DNA of 64,000 nucleotides from Pigmentiphaga sp. NML030171 (GTDB taxonomy: Bacteria; Pseudomonadota; Gammaproteobacteria; Burkholderiales; Burkholderiaceae_B): NCBI RefSeq assembly GCF_002188635.1, contig NZ_NINX01000033.1, positions 62,001 through 126,000 of the forward strand. Reading direction: 5' to 3'. Under the pieces are notes generated by a model. That model ran no database searches. It saw nothing but the letters and a program-made list of their open reading frames with translations, and had not been told where the DNA came from. Shown here piece by piece: positions 24,195 to 32,350 of the stretch; within the stretch, counting starts at the first letter, position 1; every line of letters starts with the position of its first letter. The position numbers were made by a program, and so were the translations under genes.

Positions 24195-25013
24195 CTACTT
24201 CAAAACGTCCCGCAGCCAGGCGGCGCACTTGCCCGCCTCCTCCACCGGCCAGTCCACGGTCAGGGCGGTATCGCCACGGCGCAGCTCGATGTGGATACTG
24301 CGCCCGGAGCCGCCGCGGCCCCCCAGCAGGCGCGACCACCAGCCGCCATCGGAGACCGAGGCGCGGCTGGCTTCCTGGCCGTTGACCCGTGCGGCCGGGG
24401 CGGCAAAGGCCGGCTCCGGGGCGGCCACGGGGGCGGCCGGACTGGCCGCGGCGGCCGCACGGACGGGGGCGCGGGCGGGCGCCGCCTGCGCGGCCGCCTC
24501 AGCCGGGCCTCCCGGCGCCTGGGGCTCCTTGCGCGTAATGGTTACCTGGTCCGCGCCGGAAATCTCGCCGCCGGCCAGGCGGGCCGCCAGGTTCTGGCTG
24601 AATTCTTCCCACATCCGGTCGGCCTTGGTCTTCATGACGCTCAGGCCGAAGGTGCCCAGCCGGCCCACGACGTCGACCGTGACCTTGGTGCGCAGCTCGG
24701 TCTGTCCGTCGGGCAGCGCCGTCAGGAAGATCTCGCTCTGCTGTTTCAGCGAACTGGCCACCGAGGAGTCCTCGCCGGTGCCTTCGGCGCGCAGGTATTC
24801 GGGGGCGCGCTGCTCGACGATGCGCGTCCTGAGCTTGAACTTGGCGCTGATGAAGCTGATCTTGACGTGGATGACGGCGTTGTACTCGACGTCGCTGACC
24901 ACCTCGATGGACTTCATCCCGGGCACGCAGCTGGCCATCACCGTGGGATCCAGGAGCATGTCCCAGACCTTGGCGGCCGGGGCCGCCACCGTTAAGACTT
25001 TTTCAATTTCCAC
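24195..25013 (-). CDS. CoxG-family SRPBCC protein with a C-terminal extra domain
   Basis: A 272-residue protein. Residues 1-150 are a CoxG/SRPBCC domain (VEIEKVLTVAAPAAKVWDML, then PGMKSIEVVSDVEYNAVIHV). An Ala/Pro-rich linker of about 70 residues follows, then a compact end (SIHIELRRGDTALTVDWPVE, then KCAAWLRDVLK). The GTG at 25013 overlaps the upstream Fe-S gene by 11 bases and has GGAG before it. CoxG proteins accompany molybdenum hydroxylases and are thought to act in membrane recruitment or quinone handling. The soluble C-terminal domain in place of a hydrophobic anchor is unusual. Confidence 0.85.
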   Translation of the reverse strand: MEIEKVLTVAAPAAKVWDMLLDPTVMASCVPGMKSIEVVSDVEYNAVIHVKISFISAKFKLRTRIVEQRAPEYLRAEGTGEDSSVASSLKQQSEIFLTALPDGQTELRTKVTVDVVGRLGTFGLSVMKTKADRMWEEFSQNLAARLAGGEISGADQVTITRKEPQAPGGPAEAAAQAAPARAPVRAAAAASPAAPVAAPEPAFAAPAARVNGQEASRASVSDGGWWSRLLGGRGGSGRSIHIELRRGDTALTVDWPVEEAGKCAAWLRDVLK

Positions 25014-25479
25014 GCATTTTCTCCGAAGCGTCGAGGATGGACTCGACGATCTGGGCATAGCCCGTGCAGCGGCACAGGTTGCCGTTCAGTCCTTCGCGGA
25101 CCTCGTCGGCCGTGGGCCGGGGGTTGCGCTCGAGCAGATGGCAGGCCGTCATCAGCATGCCCGGCGTGCAGTAGCCGCATTGCAGGCCGCCGCATTCCAT
25201 GAAGCTCTGCTGCAGGGGATGCAGTTCGCCGCCCTTGGCCAGGCCCTCCACCGTCGTGATGCTGCGCCCGTTGGCCTGGACCGCCAGCGACAGGCAGGAC
25301 TTGACCACCTCGCCGTCCACCAGCACCGAGCAGGCGCCGCAGATGCCGGTCTCGCAGCCGCGCTTGGTGCCGGTCAGGTTCAGGTCGTCCCGCAGGAAAT
25401 CCGACAGCATGCGGCGCGCGGGGACTTCGGCACTGTGCTTTTCACCGTTGACGGTGACTTCGATCAGGTGCTTGCTCAT
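25003..25479 (-). CDS. molybdenum hydroxylase (2Fe-2S) small subunit
   Basis: A 158-residue CoxS/XdhC-type subunit with two [2Fe-2S] clusters. The plant-ferredoxin-like cluster is in GCETGICGACSVLVDG, and the second is in GGLQCGYCTPGMLM and LCRCTGY. It passes electrons between the molybdenum cofactor and FAD subunits. It begins 9 bases after the FAD-subunit stop and overlaps the coxG-type gene, so it sits inside a tight operon. Confidence 0.95.
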   Translation of the reverse strand: MSKHLIEVTVNGEKHSAEVPARRMLSDFLRDDLNLTGTKRGCETGICGACSVLVDGEVVKSCLSLAVQANGRSITTVEGLAKGGELHPLQQSFMECGGLQCGYCTPGMLMTACHLLERNPRPTADEVREGLNGNLCRCTGYAQIVESILDASEKMRGN

Positions 25480-25488
25480 GATTCTTCC

Positions 25489-26355
25489 TCAGTCCGTGGC
25501 CAGCCCATACAGCGCGGCGATGGTGCGCCTGGCGACCACCCGCACCATGTCGCGGCGGAATTCGTCCGAACCCCGCGCGTCGGAAACGGGCTGGATGTCG
25601 GCCGCGACGATGTCCGCGGCTTCGGCGGCCACTTCGGGCGTGATGGTCTTGCCGGCCAGGAAATGCTCGGCGCGCGGCACGCGGCAGGGGATGGGCGTGG
25701 ACGCGCCCACCGTCAGGACGGCCTCGCGGCAGGTGCCGCCGCTGCGGCGCGTGGCCAGCGACAGGCCGATCAGCGGCCGGTGCTCGGCGGCGGTGCGCAG
25801 GAAGCGGGTGTACCGGCCGGAGAAGTCGGCCGGCGGCGCCGGCACGCGGATCTCGACCACGATCTCGTCGGGTTCGATGGCGGTCACGTAGTAGTCCACC
25901 AGGAATTCCTCGATGGACAGCTCCCGCTGGCCGCGCGCGCTGCCCAGGACAACGCGCGCACCCAGCGACATCAGGCAGGTGGGCGGATCGGTGGACGGAT
26001 CGGCATAGCAGAGGTTGCCGCCCAGCGTGCCCTGGTTGCGCACCTGGGGATTGGCGACCTGGGCCGCCATGGCCGCCAGCATGGGATAGTGCTGCTTCAC
26101 GACGGCCGAATCGGCCACGTCCGTGTGGCGCACCAGCGCGCCTATGCGCAGGCCATCCACGGGATCGAAGCGGATCCCGCGCAAGGCCTCGATGCGCGCG
26201 ACCGAGACGATGTGCGAGGGCACCAGCATGCGCTGGCGCATGGCCAGCATCAGCGCCGTGCCCCCGGCCATGACCCGGCAGTCCTCGCCCAGGTCCGCCA
26301 GCATGCGGCTGGCCTCGGCCACCGATGCCGGCTCGAGGAAATCGAAATCACGCAT
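25489..26355 (-). CDS. molybdenum hydroxylase FAD-binding medium subunit
   Basis: A 288-residue CoxM-type subunit. The FAD-binding motifs are VMAGGTALMLAMRQ near residue 30 and NQGTLGGNLCYADPSTD near residue 105. The C-terminal CO_deh_flav_C domain follows. The ATG at 26355 overlaps the end of the large-subunit gene by 8 bases and is preceded by AGGAGG. There is no extra [4Fe-4S] insertion of the kind found in 4-hydroxybenzoyl-CoA reductase, so a simple xanthine-oxidase-type electron path is expected. Confidence 0.95.
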   Translation of the reverse strand: MRDFDFLEPASVAEASRMLADLGEDCRVMAGGTALMLAMRQRMLVPSHIVSVARIEALRGIRFDPVDGLRIGALVRHTDVADSAVVKQHYPMLAAMAAQVANPQVRNQGTLGGNLCYADPSTDPPTCLMSLGARVVLGSARGQRELSIEEFLVDYYVTAIEPDEIVVEIRVPAPPADFSGRYTRFLRTAAEHRPLIGLSLATRRSGGTCREAVLTVGASTPIPCRVPRAEHFLAGKTITPEVAAEAADIVAADIQPVSDARGSDEFRRDMVRVVARRTIAALYGLATD

Positions 26356-28660
26356 GGCGGGAGCCTCCTTGTTCCTGTTCGCGCGCCTGGCGCAGGGCGC
26401 GCAGGCCCGCCAGCACCTTCTCGGGCGTGATCGGCAGGTCCGTGATGCGCACGCCGATGGCGTCGTAGACCGCGTTGGCGATGGCCGGCGCGCCCGGCAG
26501 GATGGCCGTCTCGCTCGCGCCCTTGGCCCCGTAGGGTCCGTTGGGATCGTTGGACTCCACGATGCCCGAGCGCAGCAGCGGGATGGAATCGGCGGTGGGC
26601 ATGTTGTAGTCGGCGAAATTGCCGTTGGCCAGCCGGCCGTTCTCCAGCTGCAATTGCTCGTACAGCGCCCAGCCCATGGCCTGCGCCGCCGCGCCGTTGC
26701 TCTGGCCGTGGACGGCCAGCGGGTTGAAGGCCTTGCCGCAGTCGTCCGACACATAGGAATCCAGCACCGTGACCCGGCCGGTCTCGGTGTCGACCTCAAC
26801 CTCGACGGCCTGCGCCGCGTACGAATGCGCCGGCGCGATGTTGCCGTGGACGTCGCCGTGCATGACGGTCTTGGCATCCCAGGTGGCGCTGACCTGCAGG
26901 CCTTCGCCGTCGTGGCGCCAGATGTGCAGCCTGGCGATTTCGGCGATGGAGGCGCGCTTGCCGGGCGCGTTCCGGGAAAGGATGAAGCCGTCCGCGATCT
27001 CCAGGTCGTCGGCCGGGACCTCCAGCTTCGTGGCGGCAAGCCCGATCAGCGCCTCGCGTGCCTTGCGTGCGGCCAGAATGGCCGCATTGCCCGCCGCGAT
27101 CGTCACGCGCGAGGCCAGCGAGCCGATGGCGTACGGCGAAATGTCGGTATCCGGCGCGACCACGTGCACGTGGTCCAGGGGGATGTTCAACTCATGGGCG
27201 ACGACCTGGCTCAGCATGGTCATGGCGCCCTGCCCCATGTCGCATTCGCCGCTGTGGATCACCGCGCGGCCGTCCTCGTTGATCTTGACGATCACCGTCG
27301 AGCCGTCCCAGTTGCCGATGGTGCGGTTTCCGCTGACGTGCATCGCGGCGGCCATGCCGACGCCGCGAGGCCTGGAGCCCCTGGCCTGATTACCCTTGCC
27401 GGCGCGCTTGGCCTTCCACTGGATGGCGTCGATGCACTGGTCTATGCATTCTCGCAAACCAGTGCTGCCTATCTTCCAGCCATGTATCGAGGTGTCCCCC
27501 GCCTCGTGCGCGTTGAGCTTGTGGATCTCCACCGGATCCAGTCCCAGTTGCTCAGCCATCATATGGATGTGGCTGTTGAGCGCGAACTGCATCTGCGCGC
27601 CGCCGAAGCCTCGGAACGCGCCATGCGGCGGGTTGTTGGTATAGACCAGCGTCGCATGCGATCGCACGTTCTCCAGGCGATGCATATTGTCGCTTCGCAT
27701 GGCCGTCACGTGCATCACCTCGGCCGACAGGCCGCTGTATGCGCCGCATTCGGCAACGATGCGCACGTCCTTGGCGACGATGCGGCCGTCCCTGGCCATG
27801 CCCAGCTTCAACGTGATGCGCTCGGGCACGCTGGAACAGCAGGCCAGGAAGTCCTCCAGGCGGTTATTCACCACCCGCACGGGCCGGCCGGTCTTGACCG
27901 CCAGCAGGCCGGCGATCAGATTGTTGGCATCCTCAACCATCTTCCCGCCGAAGCCGCCCCCGGTCGTGGCCTGCATGACACGGATGTCCGAGACGGGCAT
28001 CTCGAGCGCCGCCGCCAGGCGCATCCGCGCCTGGAATATGGATTGCGTGGAGGTCCATACCTGGAGGCGTCCATCCGGATCGATGGTCGCCACCGTCGCC
28101 ATGGGTTCGAGATACCCGGGGTACTGGGCATGGCAGTCGTATGTCGCCTCGTAGACGAGATCCGCCTTGGCGAACCCCGCATCCACGTCGCCAAGATGAA
28201 ACTTGATCTCGTGCGAAACATTGTTGCGGCCGGGATGCACGCCGGGCGCTTCTTCATCCAACGCCTCCTCGGGCGTCAGGATGGCCGGCAGTTCCTCGTA
28301 CTCGACCAAGATCAGGTCAAGGGCATCGCGCGCGATCTCCTCGGTCGTGGCCGCGACCGCGGCCACTTCTTCCCCGGCGAAGCGCACGACGCCCTCGGCC
28401 AGGATGCGCCGCTCCTTGTGATGCACCCCCCACATGGCGCGCGGCGCATCCGCGCCCGTCAGCACCGCCTTGACGCCCGGCAGCGCAAGCGCCGCCGAAG
28501 TGTCGATGCGAACGATGCGCGCATGCGGATAGGGACTGCGCAGCACCTTGCCATGCAGCATCCCGGCGACCTTCACATCGCCGGCATATTGCGCGCGCCC
28601 CAACACCTTGGAACGCGCATTGACCTGGGGAATGGCCTTGCCCAGCGTGGATGCGTTCAT
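26348..28660 (-). CDS. molybdenum hydroxylase large (molybdopterin cytosine dinucleotide) subunit
   Basis: A 770-residue xanthine dehydrogenase-family catalytic subunit. Cofactor motifs include ATTGGGFGGK near residue 240, GAFRGFGGAQ near 350 and GECDMGQGAMTM. The catalytic glutamate is probably in YGAKGASET near residue 720. The loop at GAFRGFGG is xanthine-dehydrogenase-like and lacks the AYRCSFR motif of true CO dehydrogenase. It probably hydroxylates an N-heterocycle, an aldehyde or a CoA ester. It follows a Bug receptor by 36 bases and is probably co-transcribed with the M, S and G genes. Confidence 0.94.
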   Translation of the reverse strand: MNASTLGKAIPQVNARSKVLGRAQYAGDVKVAGMLHGKVLRSPYPHARIVRIDTSAALALPGVKAVLTGADAPRAMWGVHHKERRILAEGVVRFAGEEVAAVAATTEEIARDALDLILVEYEELPAILTPEEALDEEAPGVHPGRNNVSHEIKFHLGDVDAGFAKADLVYEATYDCHAQYPGYLEPMATVATIDPDGRLQVWTSTQSIFQARMRLAAALEMPVSDIRVMQATTGGGFGGKMVEDANNLIAGLLAVKTGRPVRVVNNRLEDFLACCSSVPERITLKLGMARDGRIVAKDVRIVAECGAYSGLSAEVMHVTAMRSDNMHRLENVRSHATLVYTNNPPHGAFRGFGGAQMQFALNSHIHMMAEQLGLDPVEIHKLNAHEAGDTSIHGWKIGSTGLRECIDQCIDAIQWKAKRAGKGNQARGSRPRGVGMAAAMHVSGNRTIGNWDGSTVIVKINEDGRAVIHSGECDMGQGAMTMLSQVVAHELNIPLDHVHVVAPDTDISPYAIGSLASRVTIAAGNAAILAARKAREALIGLAATKLEVPADDLEIADGFILSRNAPGKRASIAEIARLHIWRHDGEGLQVSATWDAKTVMHGDVHGNIAPAHSYAAQAVEVEVDTETGRVTVLDSYVSDDCGKAFNPLAVHGQSNGAAAQAMGWALYEQLQLENGRLANGNFADYNMPTADSIPLLRSGIVESNDPNGPYGAKGASETAILPGAPAIANAVYDAIGVRITDLPITPEKVLAGLRALRQAREQEQGGSRHA

Positions 28661-28696
28661 CCTGAACTCCTGTTGCTCGGTCCCTGCATGGCGGGC

Positions 28697-29683
28697 TTAC
28701 TGCGCCTTGATGCCCAGGGACTTGATGATGCCGCCCACCACTTCATACTCGCGTGCATTGGTGCGGCCGAGTTCGGCGGGTTCGCCGCCGTGCGGAAATG
28801 CGCCGTAGGTGGCCAGCTTCTGGATCACGTCCTGCTGCTTCAGGATCTCGTTCAGGTGGCCGTTCAGCAGCTTGACGGCATCGGCGGGCGTGCCCTTGGG
28901 CGCGAAGAAACCGTTCCACGATCCCACCACGATGTCCTTGTAGCCGGACTCGACCAGGGTCGGGATATTGGGCGCGAGCGGCGACCGCTTGGCATCGCCG
29001 ATGGCCAGCGGCACCAGGCGGCCGGTGGCGAAGTACTGCGAGACCGGGCCCAGCGTGACCCAGGCGGTATCGACATGGCCGGCGACGACGTCGGTCACCG
29101 ACGGTCCCACGCCGCGGTACGGCACGTGCTGGATGGATACCTTGGCCTCGCGGTTGAGCCATTCGGCGATCACGTGCATGGGCGAGCCCGCGCCCGGGGT
29201 GGCGTAGGACACCGTCTTGCCGGATTTCGCGGCATCGATCATGTCCTTCACCGTCTTGAAGCCGGTCTTGGGATTGGCCACCAGCACCAGCGGCTGCACG
29301 GCGGTCTGGTTGATGGGCTCGAAGCCGTTCAGCACGTCGTAGCTCTGGGCGGGCGACAGGCCCAGCACCATGGGCGCGGTGGTGAACGGATTGGGCGTGA
29401 ACAGCAGCGTGTAGCCGTCGGGCGCGGCACGTCCGACATAGCCGTTGCCCACCGTGCCGCCGGCGCCGCCCTTGTTCTCGACGATGACCGACTGCTTCAG
29501 GCGCTCGCCCAGCTTTTCGGCGAACAGGCGCGCGATGGCGTCGGTGTCGCCGCCCGGCGGATACGACACGATGACGGTGATCGGCTTGGCGGGATAGCCG
29601 GCCGCCTGGGCGACGCCCAGGCCGGCACAGCAGGTGGTGATCGCCATGGCGGCGGCAAGCATCTGGCGGCGATAGAGATTCAT
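28697..29683 (-). CDS. TctC/Bug-type tripartite tricarboxylate receptor
   Basis: A 328-residue Bug receptor from the ATG at 29683, where a signal peptide (RRQMLAAAMAITTCCAGLGV, cleaved near AQAAGYP) begins and a CGGAG site lies upstream. Motifs are KPITVIVSYPPGGDTDAIAR, RAAPDGYTLLF and HVPYRGVGPSVTDVVAGHVD. It is the first gene of the molybdenum hydroxylase operon, so it presumably captures that enzyme's substrate or a precursor. It diverges from marR across a 250-base gap rich in palindromes. Confidence 0.93.
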   Translation of the reverse strand: MNLYRRQMLAAAMAITTCCAGLGVAQAAGYPAKPITVIVSYPPGGDTDAIARLFAEKLGERLKQSVIVENKGGAGGTVGNGYVGRAAPDGYTLLFTPNPFTTAPMVLGLSPAQSYDVLNGFEPINQTAVQPLVLVANPKTGFKTVKDMIDAAKSGKTVSYATPGAGSPMHVIAEWLNREAKVSIQHVPYRGVGPSVTDVVAGHVDTAWVTLGPVSQYFATGRLVPLAIGDAKRSPLAPNIPTLVESGYKDIVVGSWNGFFAPKGTPADAVKLLNGHLNEILKQQDVIQKLATYGAFPHGGEPAELGRTNAREYEVVGGIIKSLGIKAQ

Positions 29684-29731
29684 CACTGGCTCCGAAAGGG
29701 ACGATCGGGTACGGATAGATACAAACACCGA

Positions 29732-29743
29732 TTCACTAGTGAA
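29732..29743. promoter_or_regulatory. perfect palindrome TTCACTAGTGAA
   Basis: A 12-base perfect palindrome in the marR/Bug intergenic gap, 49 bases before the Bug start. A further TTCAC lies at 29751. MarR-type operators are short palindromes placed between divergent genes, so this is a candidate site for the MarR at 29934. Confidence 0.5.
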
Positions 29744-29782
29744 ACATCTGTTCACCCAGGAAACGCGATCATCCACTTTTCT

Positions 29783-29798
29783 TGTTGATGCATCAACA
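29783..29798. promoter_or_regulatory. perfect palindrome TGTTGATGCATCAACA
   Basis: A 16-base perfect palindrome in the same gap, 135 bases before marR and 99 before the Bug operon. It is longer and more symmetric than the one at 29732 and is the better MarR-operator candidate. No binding data are available. Confidence 0.55.
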
Positions 29799-29933
29799 CT
29801 AAGATTGTACCGATTGACAAGCCGGAACAAAATTCCCTTGGATTTCGAAATATTCATTCAGACATAACGTCCAGGGCACTATGAAATAATCCTCCGTCCC
29901 ACGCCGGCCCCCCTCTCGCCAACCAGCTCATCC

Positions 29934-30470
29934 ATGCCCCCGAAAAAAAAGTCCCCCCCGCGTACCCCGTCCACCGGCGGCGACCCCTGGACGGACATCG
30001 ACGAACAGGGCACCGGCCTGTCCGTGGACGACTTCATCACCACGCTGGTGGTCCGCACCGGCAACTCGCTGCGCCGGGTCGTGACCCTGCCCTATTCCGA
30101 CCAGTTCGGATTGACCATGGCCGAATGGCGCATGCTGTCGGTGGTGGCCGAGGCGCAATGCCTGCCCTTCTCGGAACTGGTCACACGGTCGGAAACCGAC
30201 AAATCGCTGGTCAGCCGCGCCATGCGCCTGCTGGAGACGCGCGGCCTCGTCATCCTCGAACCGGTGGCCGGCTCGCCGCGCCGGGGGCTGACCTGCCGGC
30301 TTTCGGCCGATGGCCAGGCGCTGTACAACCGCGCCATGCCGGTCGCCCAGCGCGCCCAGGCCGCCATGATCCGCGTGCTCGACAACGAAGAACGGCAGGT
30401 GCTGTACCGGACGCTGCACAAGCTGCGGCGCGCCTGCCATGACGAGGAAGGCCCGCCCGACCAGGACTGA
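29934..30470 (+). CDS. MarR family transcriptional regulator
   Basis: A 178-residue MarR-type winged-helix regulator with a basic N-terminal tail of about 20 residues (PPKKKSPPRTPSTGG). The recognition region is LPFSELVTRSETDKSLVSRA, and the wing follows (RGLVILEPVAGSPRRGLTC). It diverges from the Bug-molybdenum hydroxylase operon and probably represses it until a phenolic or heterocyclic ligand binds. The xthA gene starts 66 bases downstream on the same strand but is likely independent. Confidence 0.9.
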   Translation: MPPKKKSPPRTPSTGGDPWTDIDEQGTGLSVDDFITTLVVRTGNSLRRVVTLPYSDQFGLTMAEWRMLSVVAEAQCLPFSELVTRSETDKSLVSRAMRLLETRGLVILEPVAGSPRRGLTCRLSADGQALYNRAMPVAQRAQAAMIRVLDNEERQVLYRTLHKLRRACHDEEGPPDQD

Positions 30471-30536
30471 CCCCGGCGGCGCCCGGACACACCGCGTAGA
30501 ATTCGGCCGGTCATCCGTTTTTTCCAGGAGCCGGTC

Positions 30537-31334
30537 TTGCTGCGCATCGTTTCCATCAACCTCAACGGTATCCGTTCGGCTTCCCGCAAGGGCTTCTTCC
30601 CCTGGCTCGGCGCAACCGGCGCCGACGTCGTCTGCCTGCAGGAACTGAAGGCCCAGGACGCCGACCTGACCGACGACATGCGCCACCCGCCGGGCTACGA
30701 AGGGCATTTCTTCCCGGCCCAGAAAAAGGGCTACAGCGGCGTGGGCGCCTACGTGAAACGCGCCTGCGAATCGGTCATCAGCGGCTTCGACAAGGAAGAA
30801 TTCGACGCCGAAGGCCGCATCCTGCGCATCGACTGGCCCGGCCTGTCCGTGGTCAGCGCCTACCTGCCCTCGGGCAGCAGCGGCGACGAGCGCCAGCAGG
30901 CCAAATACCGCTTCCTGGACCGCTTCGCGCCCTGGCTCTCGGGCCTGATGGCCGAACACCGCGACACCGGCCGCGAGTTCGTCATCTGCGGCGACTGGAA
31001 CATCGCGCACCAGGAAATCGACCTGAAGAACTGGAAAAGCAACCAGAAGAACAGCGGTTTCCTGCCCGAGGAACGCGCCTGGCTGACCAAGGTGTTCGAC
31101 GAGATCGGCTGGGTGGACGTGTACCGCCGGCTGCATCCGGAGACCACCGGCGAGGCCTATACCTGGTGGAGCAACCGGGGCCAGGCCTGGGCCAAGAACG
31201 TGGGGTGGCGCATCGACTACCAGATCGCCACGCCGGGCATCGCCGGCACGGCGAAGGCGGCGGCCATCTACAAGGAAGAGCGGTTCTCCGACCACGCGCC
31301 GCTGACGGTCGACTACGACTGGAAGCTGGCCTGA
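30537..31334 (+). CDS. xthA: exodeoxyribonuclease III (AP endonuclease)
   Basis: A 265-residue Xth/ExoA-type enzyme that nicks DNA at abasic sites and trims 3' ends in base-excision repair. Motifs of the EEP nuclease fold: RIVSINLNGIRSA, CLQELKAQ with the metal glutamate, GDWNIAHQEIDLKN, and the final RFSDHAPLTVDYDW. The start is a TTG behind an AGGAG site, which may limit expression. It is convergent with the downstream Bug gene, separated by only 3 bases. Confidence 0.96.
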   Translation: MLRIVSINLNGIRSASRKGFFPWLGATGADVVCLQELKAQDADLTDDMRHPPGYEGHFFPAQKKGYSGVGAYVKRACESVISGFDKEEFDAEGRILRIDWPGLSVVSAYLPSGSSGDERQQAKYRFLDRFAPWLSGLMAEHRDTGREFVICGDWNIAHQEIDLKNWKSNQKNSGFLPEERAWLTKVFDEIGWVDVYRRLHPETTGEAYTWWSNRGQAWAKNVGWRIDYQIATPGIAGTAKAAAIYKEERFSDHAPLTVDYDWKLA

Positions 31335-31337
31335 GCC

Positions 31338-32306
31338 TCAGTCTATGGTCGCCCCGGACAACTTGACCGCCTCGGCCCACATCGCCCGCTCCTGCTTGAC
31401 CTTGGCGGCGAAGGCCTGGGGGCCCAGGAACTCGGGCTCGACGCCCAGTTGCCGCAGCTTGCCGGCAACCTCGGGCCGCGCCAGGGCCTTCTCGGCCTCC
31501 GCCGCCAGGCGCTCGGCGATGCCCGCGGGTACGCCGGCGGGCAGGTAGAAGCCCAGGTAGGACGACGGCAGGGCGACGTTCACGCCGGCTTCCGCGAAGG
31601 TAGGTACATCGGGCAGGGCCGCCAGCCGTTTCGAGGCCGTCACCGCCACGGGGACGACGCGCTCGCCCTGTACGAAAGGCAGCGTGGGGCCCGCGGCGTC
31701 TATGCCCAGTTTCAGCTGGTCGCCCGCGACCGCGGATATCGCCGCCGGGCTGCCCTTGAACGGCACGTGCTGCACGGCCAGGTTCTGGCGCGCCCTGAGC
31801 AGCTCCATCGTGAGGTGGACGGTCGTGCCGCTGCCGGGCGATGCGTAGGCGTACTTGCCGGGATGGCGCTTGAGTTCTTCCAGCACGCCGGGCAGCGTCC
31901 TGGCCGGGAAGGAAGGGTGGACATAGATCAGGTTGGCGGCGTTGCCGAACTGGGCCAGCGGCGCCAGGTCCTTGTCCACGCTGTAGTCGAGCTTCGTATA
32001 CATGACGGGGCTGACGGCGGTGTTCACCGCCGCGCCCAGCAGCAGGGTGTAGCCGTCGGCCGGCGCGCGGGCGACCTGCTGCGTGCCGATGTTGCCCGAG
32101 GCGCCGGGCTTGTTCTCGACCACGACGGGCTGGCCCAGCGAGGCAGCCATGCCTTCCAGCACCAGCCGCGCGGCCACGTCGATGGCACCGCCCGCGGGAA
32201 AGGGGACCACGGCCTTCAGGGGCCGCGCGGGATAGGACTGGGCCGCCGCCGGCTGAAGGGCAGACAGCAGGGCGATGGCGGTCAGACAGGACAATCGGAA
32301 CATCAT
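31338..32306 (-). CDS. TctC/Bug-type tripartite tricarboxylate receptor
   Basis: A 322-residue Bug receptor from the first of two tandem ATGs at 32306, behind a GGGAG site. The signal peptide is MFRLSCLTAIALLSALQPAA, cleaved near AAAQSYP. Motifs are RPLKAVVPFPAGGAIDVAAR, RAPADGYTLLLGAA and HVPFKGSPAAISAVAGDQ. It lies 44 bases downstream of a large metallophosphoesterase gene on the same strand and may share its transcript. That pairing is unusual for a Bug receptor. Confidence 0.93.
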   Translation of the reverse strand: MMFRLSCLTAIALLSALQPAAAQSYPARPLKAVVPFPAGGAIDVAARLVLEGMAASLGQPVVVENKPGASGNIGTQQVARAPADGYTLLLGAAVNTAVSPVMYTKLDYSVDKDLAPLAQFGNAANLIYVHPSFPARTLPGVLEELKRHPGKYAYASPGSGTTVHLTMELLRARQNLAVQHVPFKGSPAAISAVAGDQLKLGIDAAGPTLPFVQGERVVPVAVTASKRLAALPDVPTFAEAGVNVALPSSYLGFYLPAGVPAGIAERLAAEAEKALARPEVAGKLRQLGVEPEFLGPQAFAAKVKQERAMWAEAVKLSGATID

Positions 32307-32350
32307 GGCATTCTCCCTCGTGAATCGAGACATTCTGGGTGGCGATGCGT

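Noticed and set aside
26348-28660. Aerobic CO dehydrogenase (CoxL)
   Set aside because: The AYRCSFR active-site loop of CO dehydrogenase is absent and a xanthine-dehydrogenase-like GAFRGFGG loop is present.
26123-29788. A very long open frame of over 1200 codons on the plus strand
   Set aside because: It is antisense to the molybdenum hydroxylase and Bug genes, whose protein motifs are unmistakable. High GC keeps antisense frames open here, and the product has no recognisable domain.
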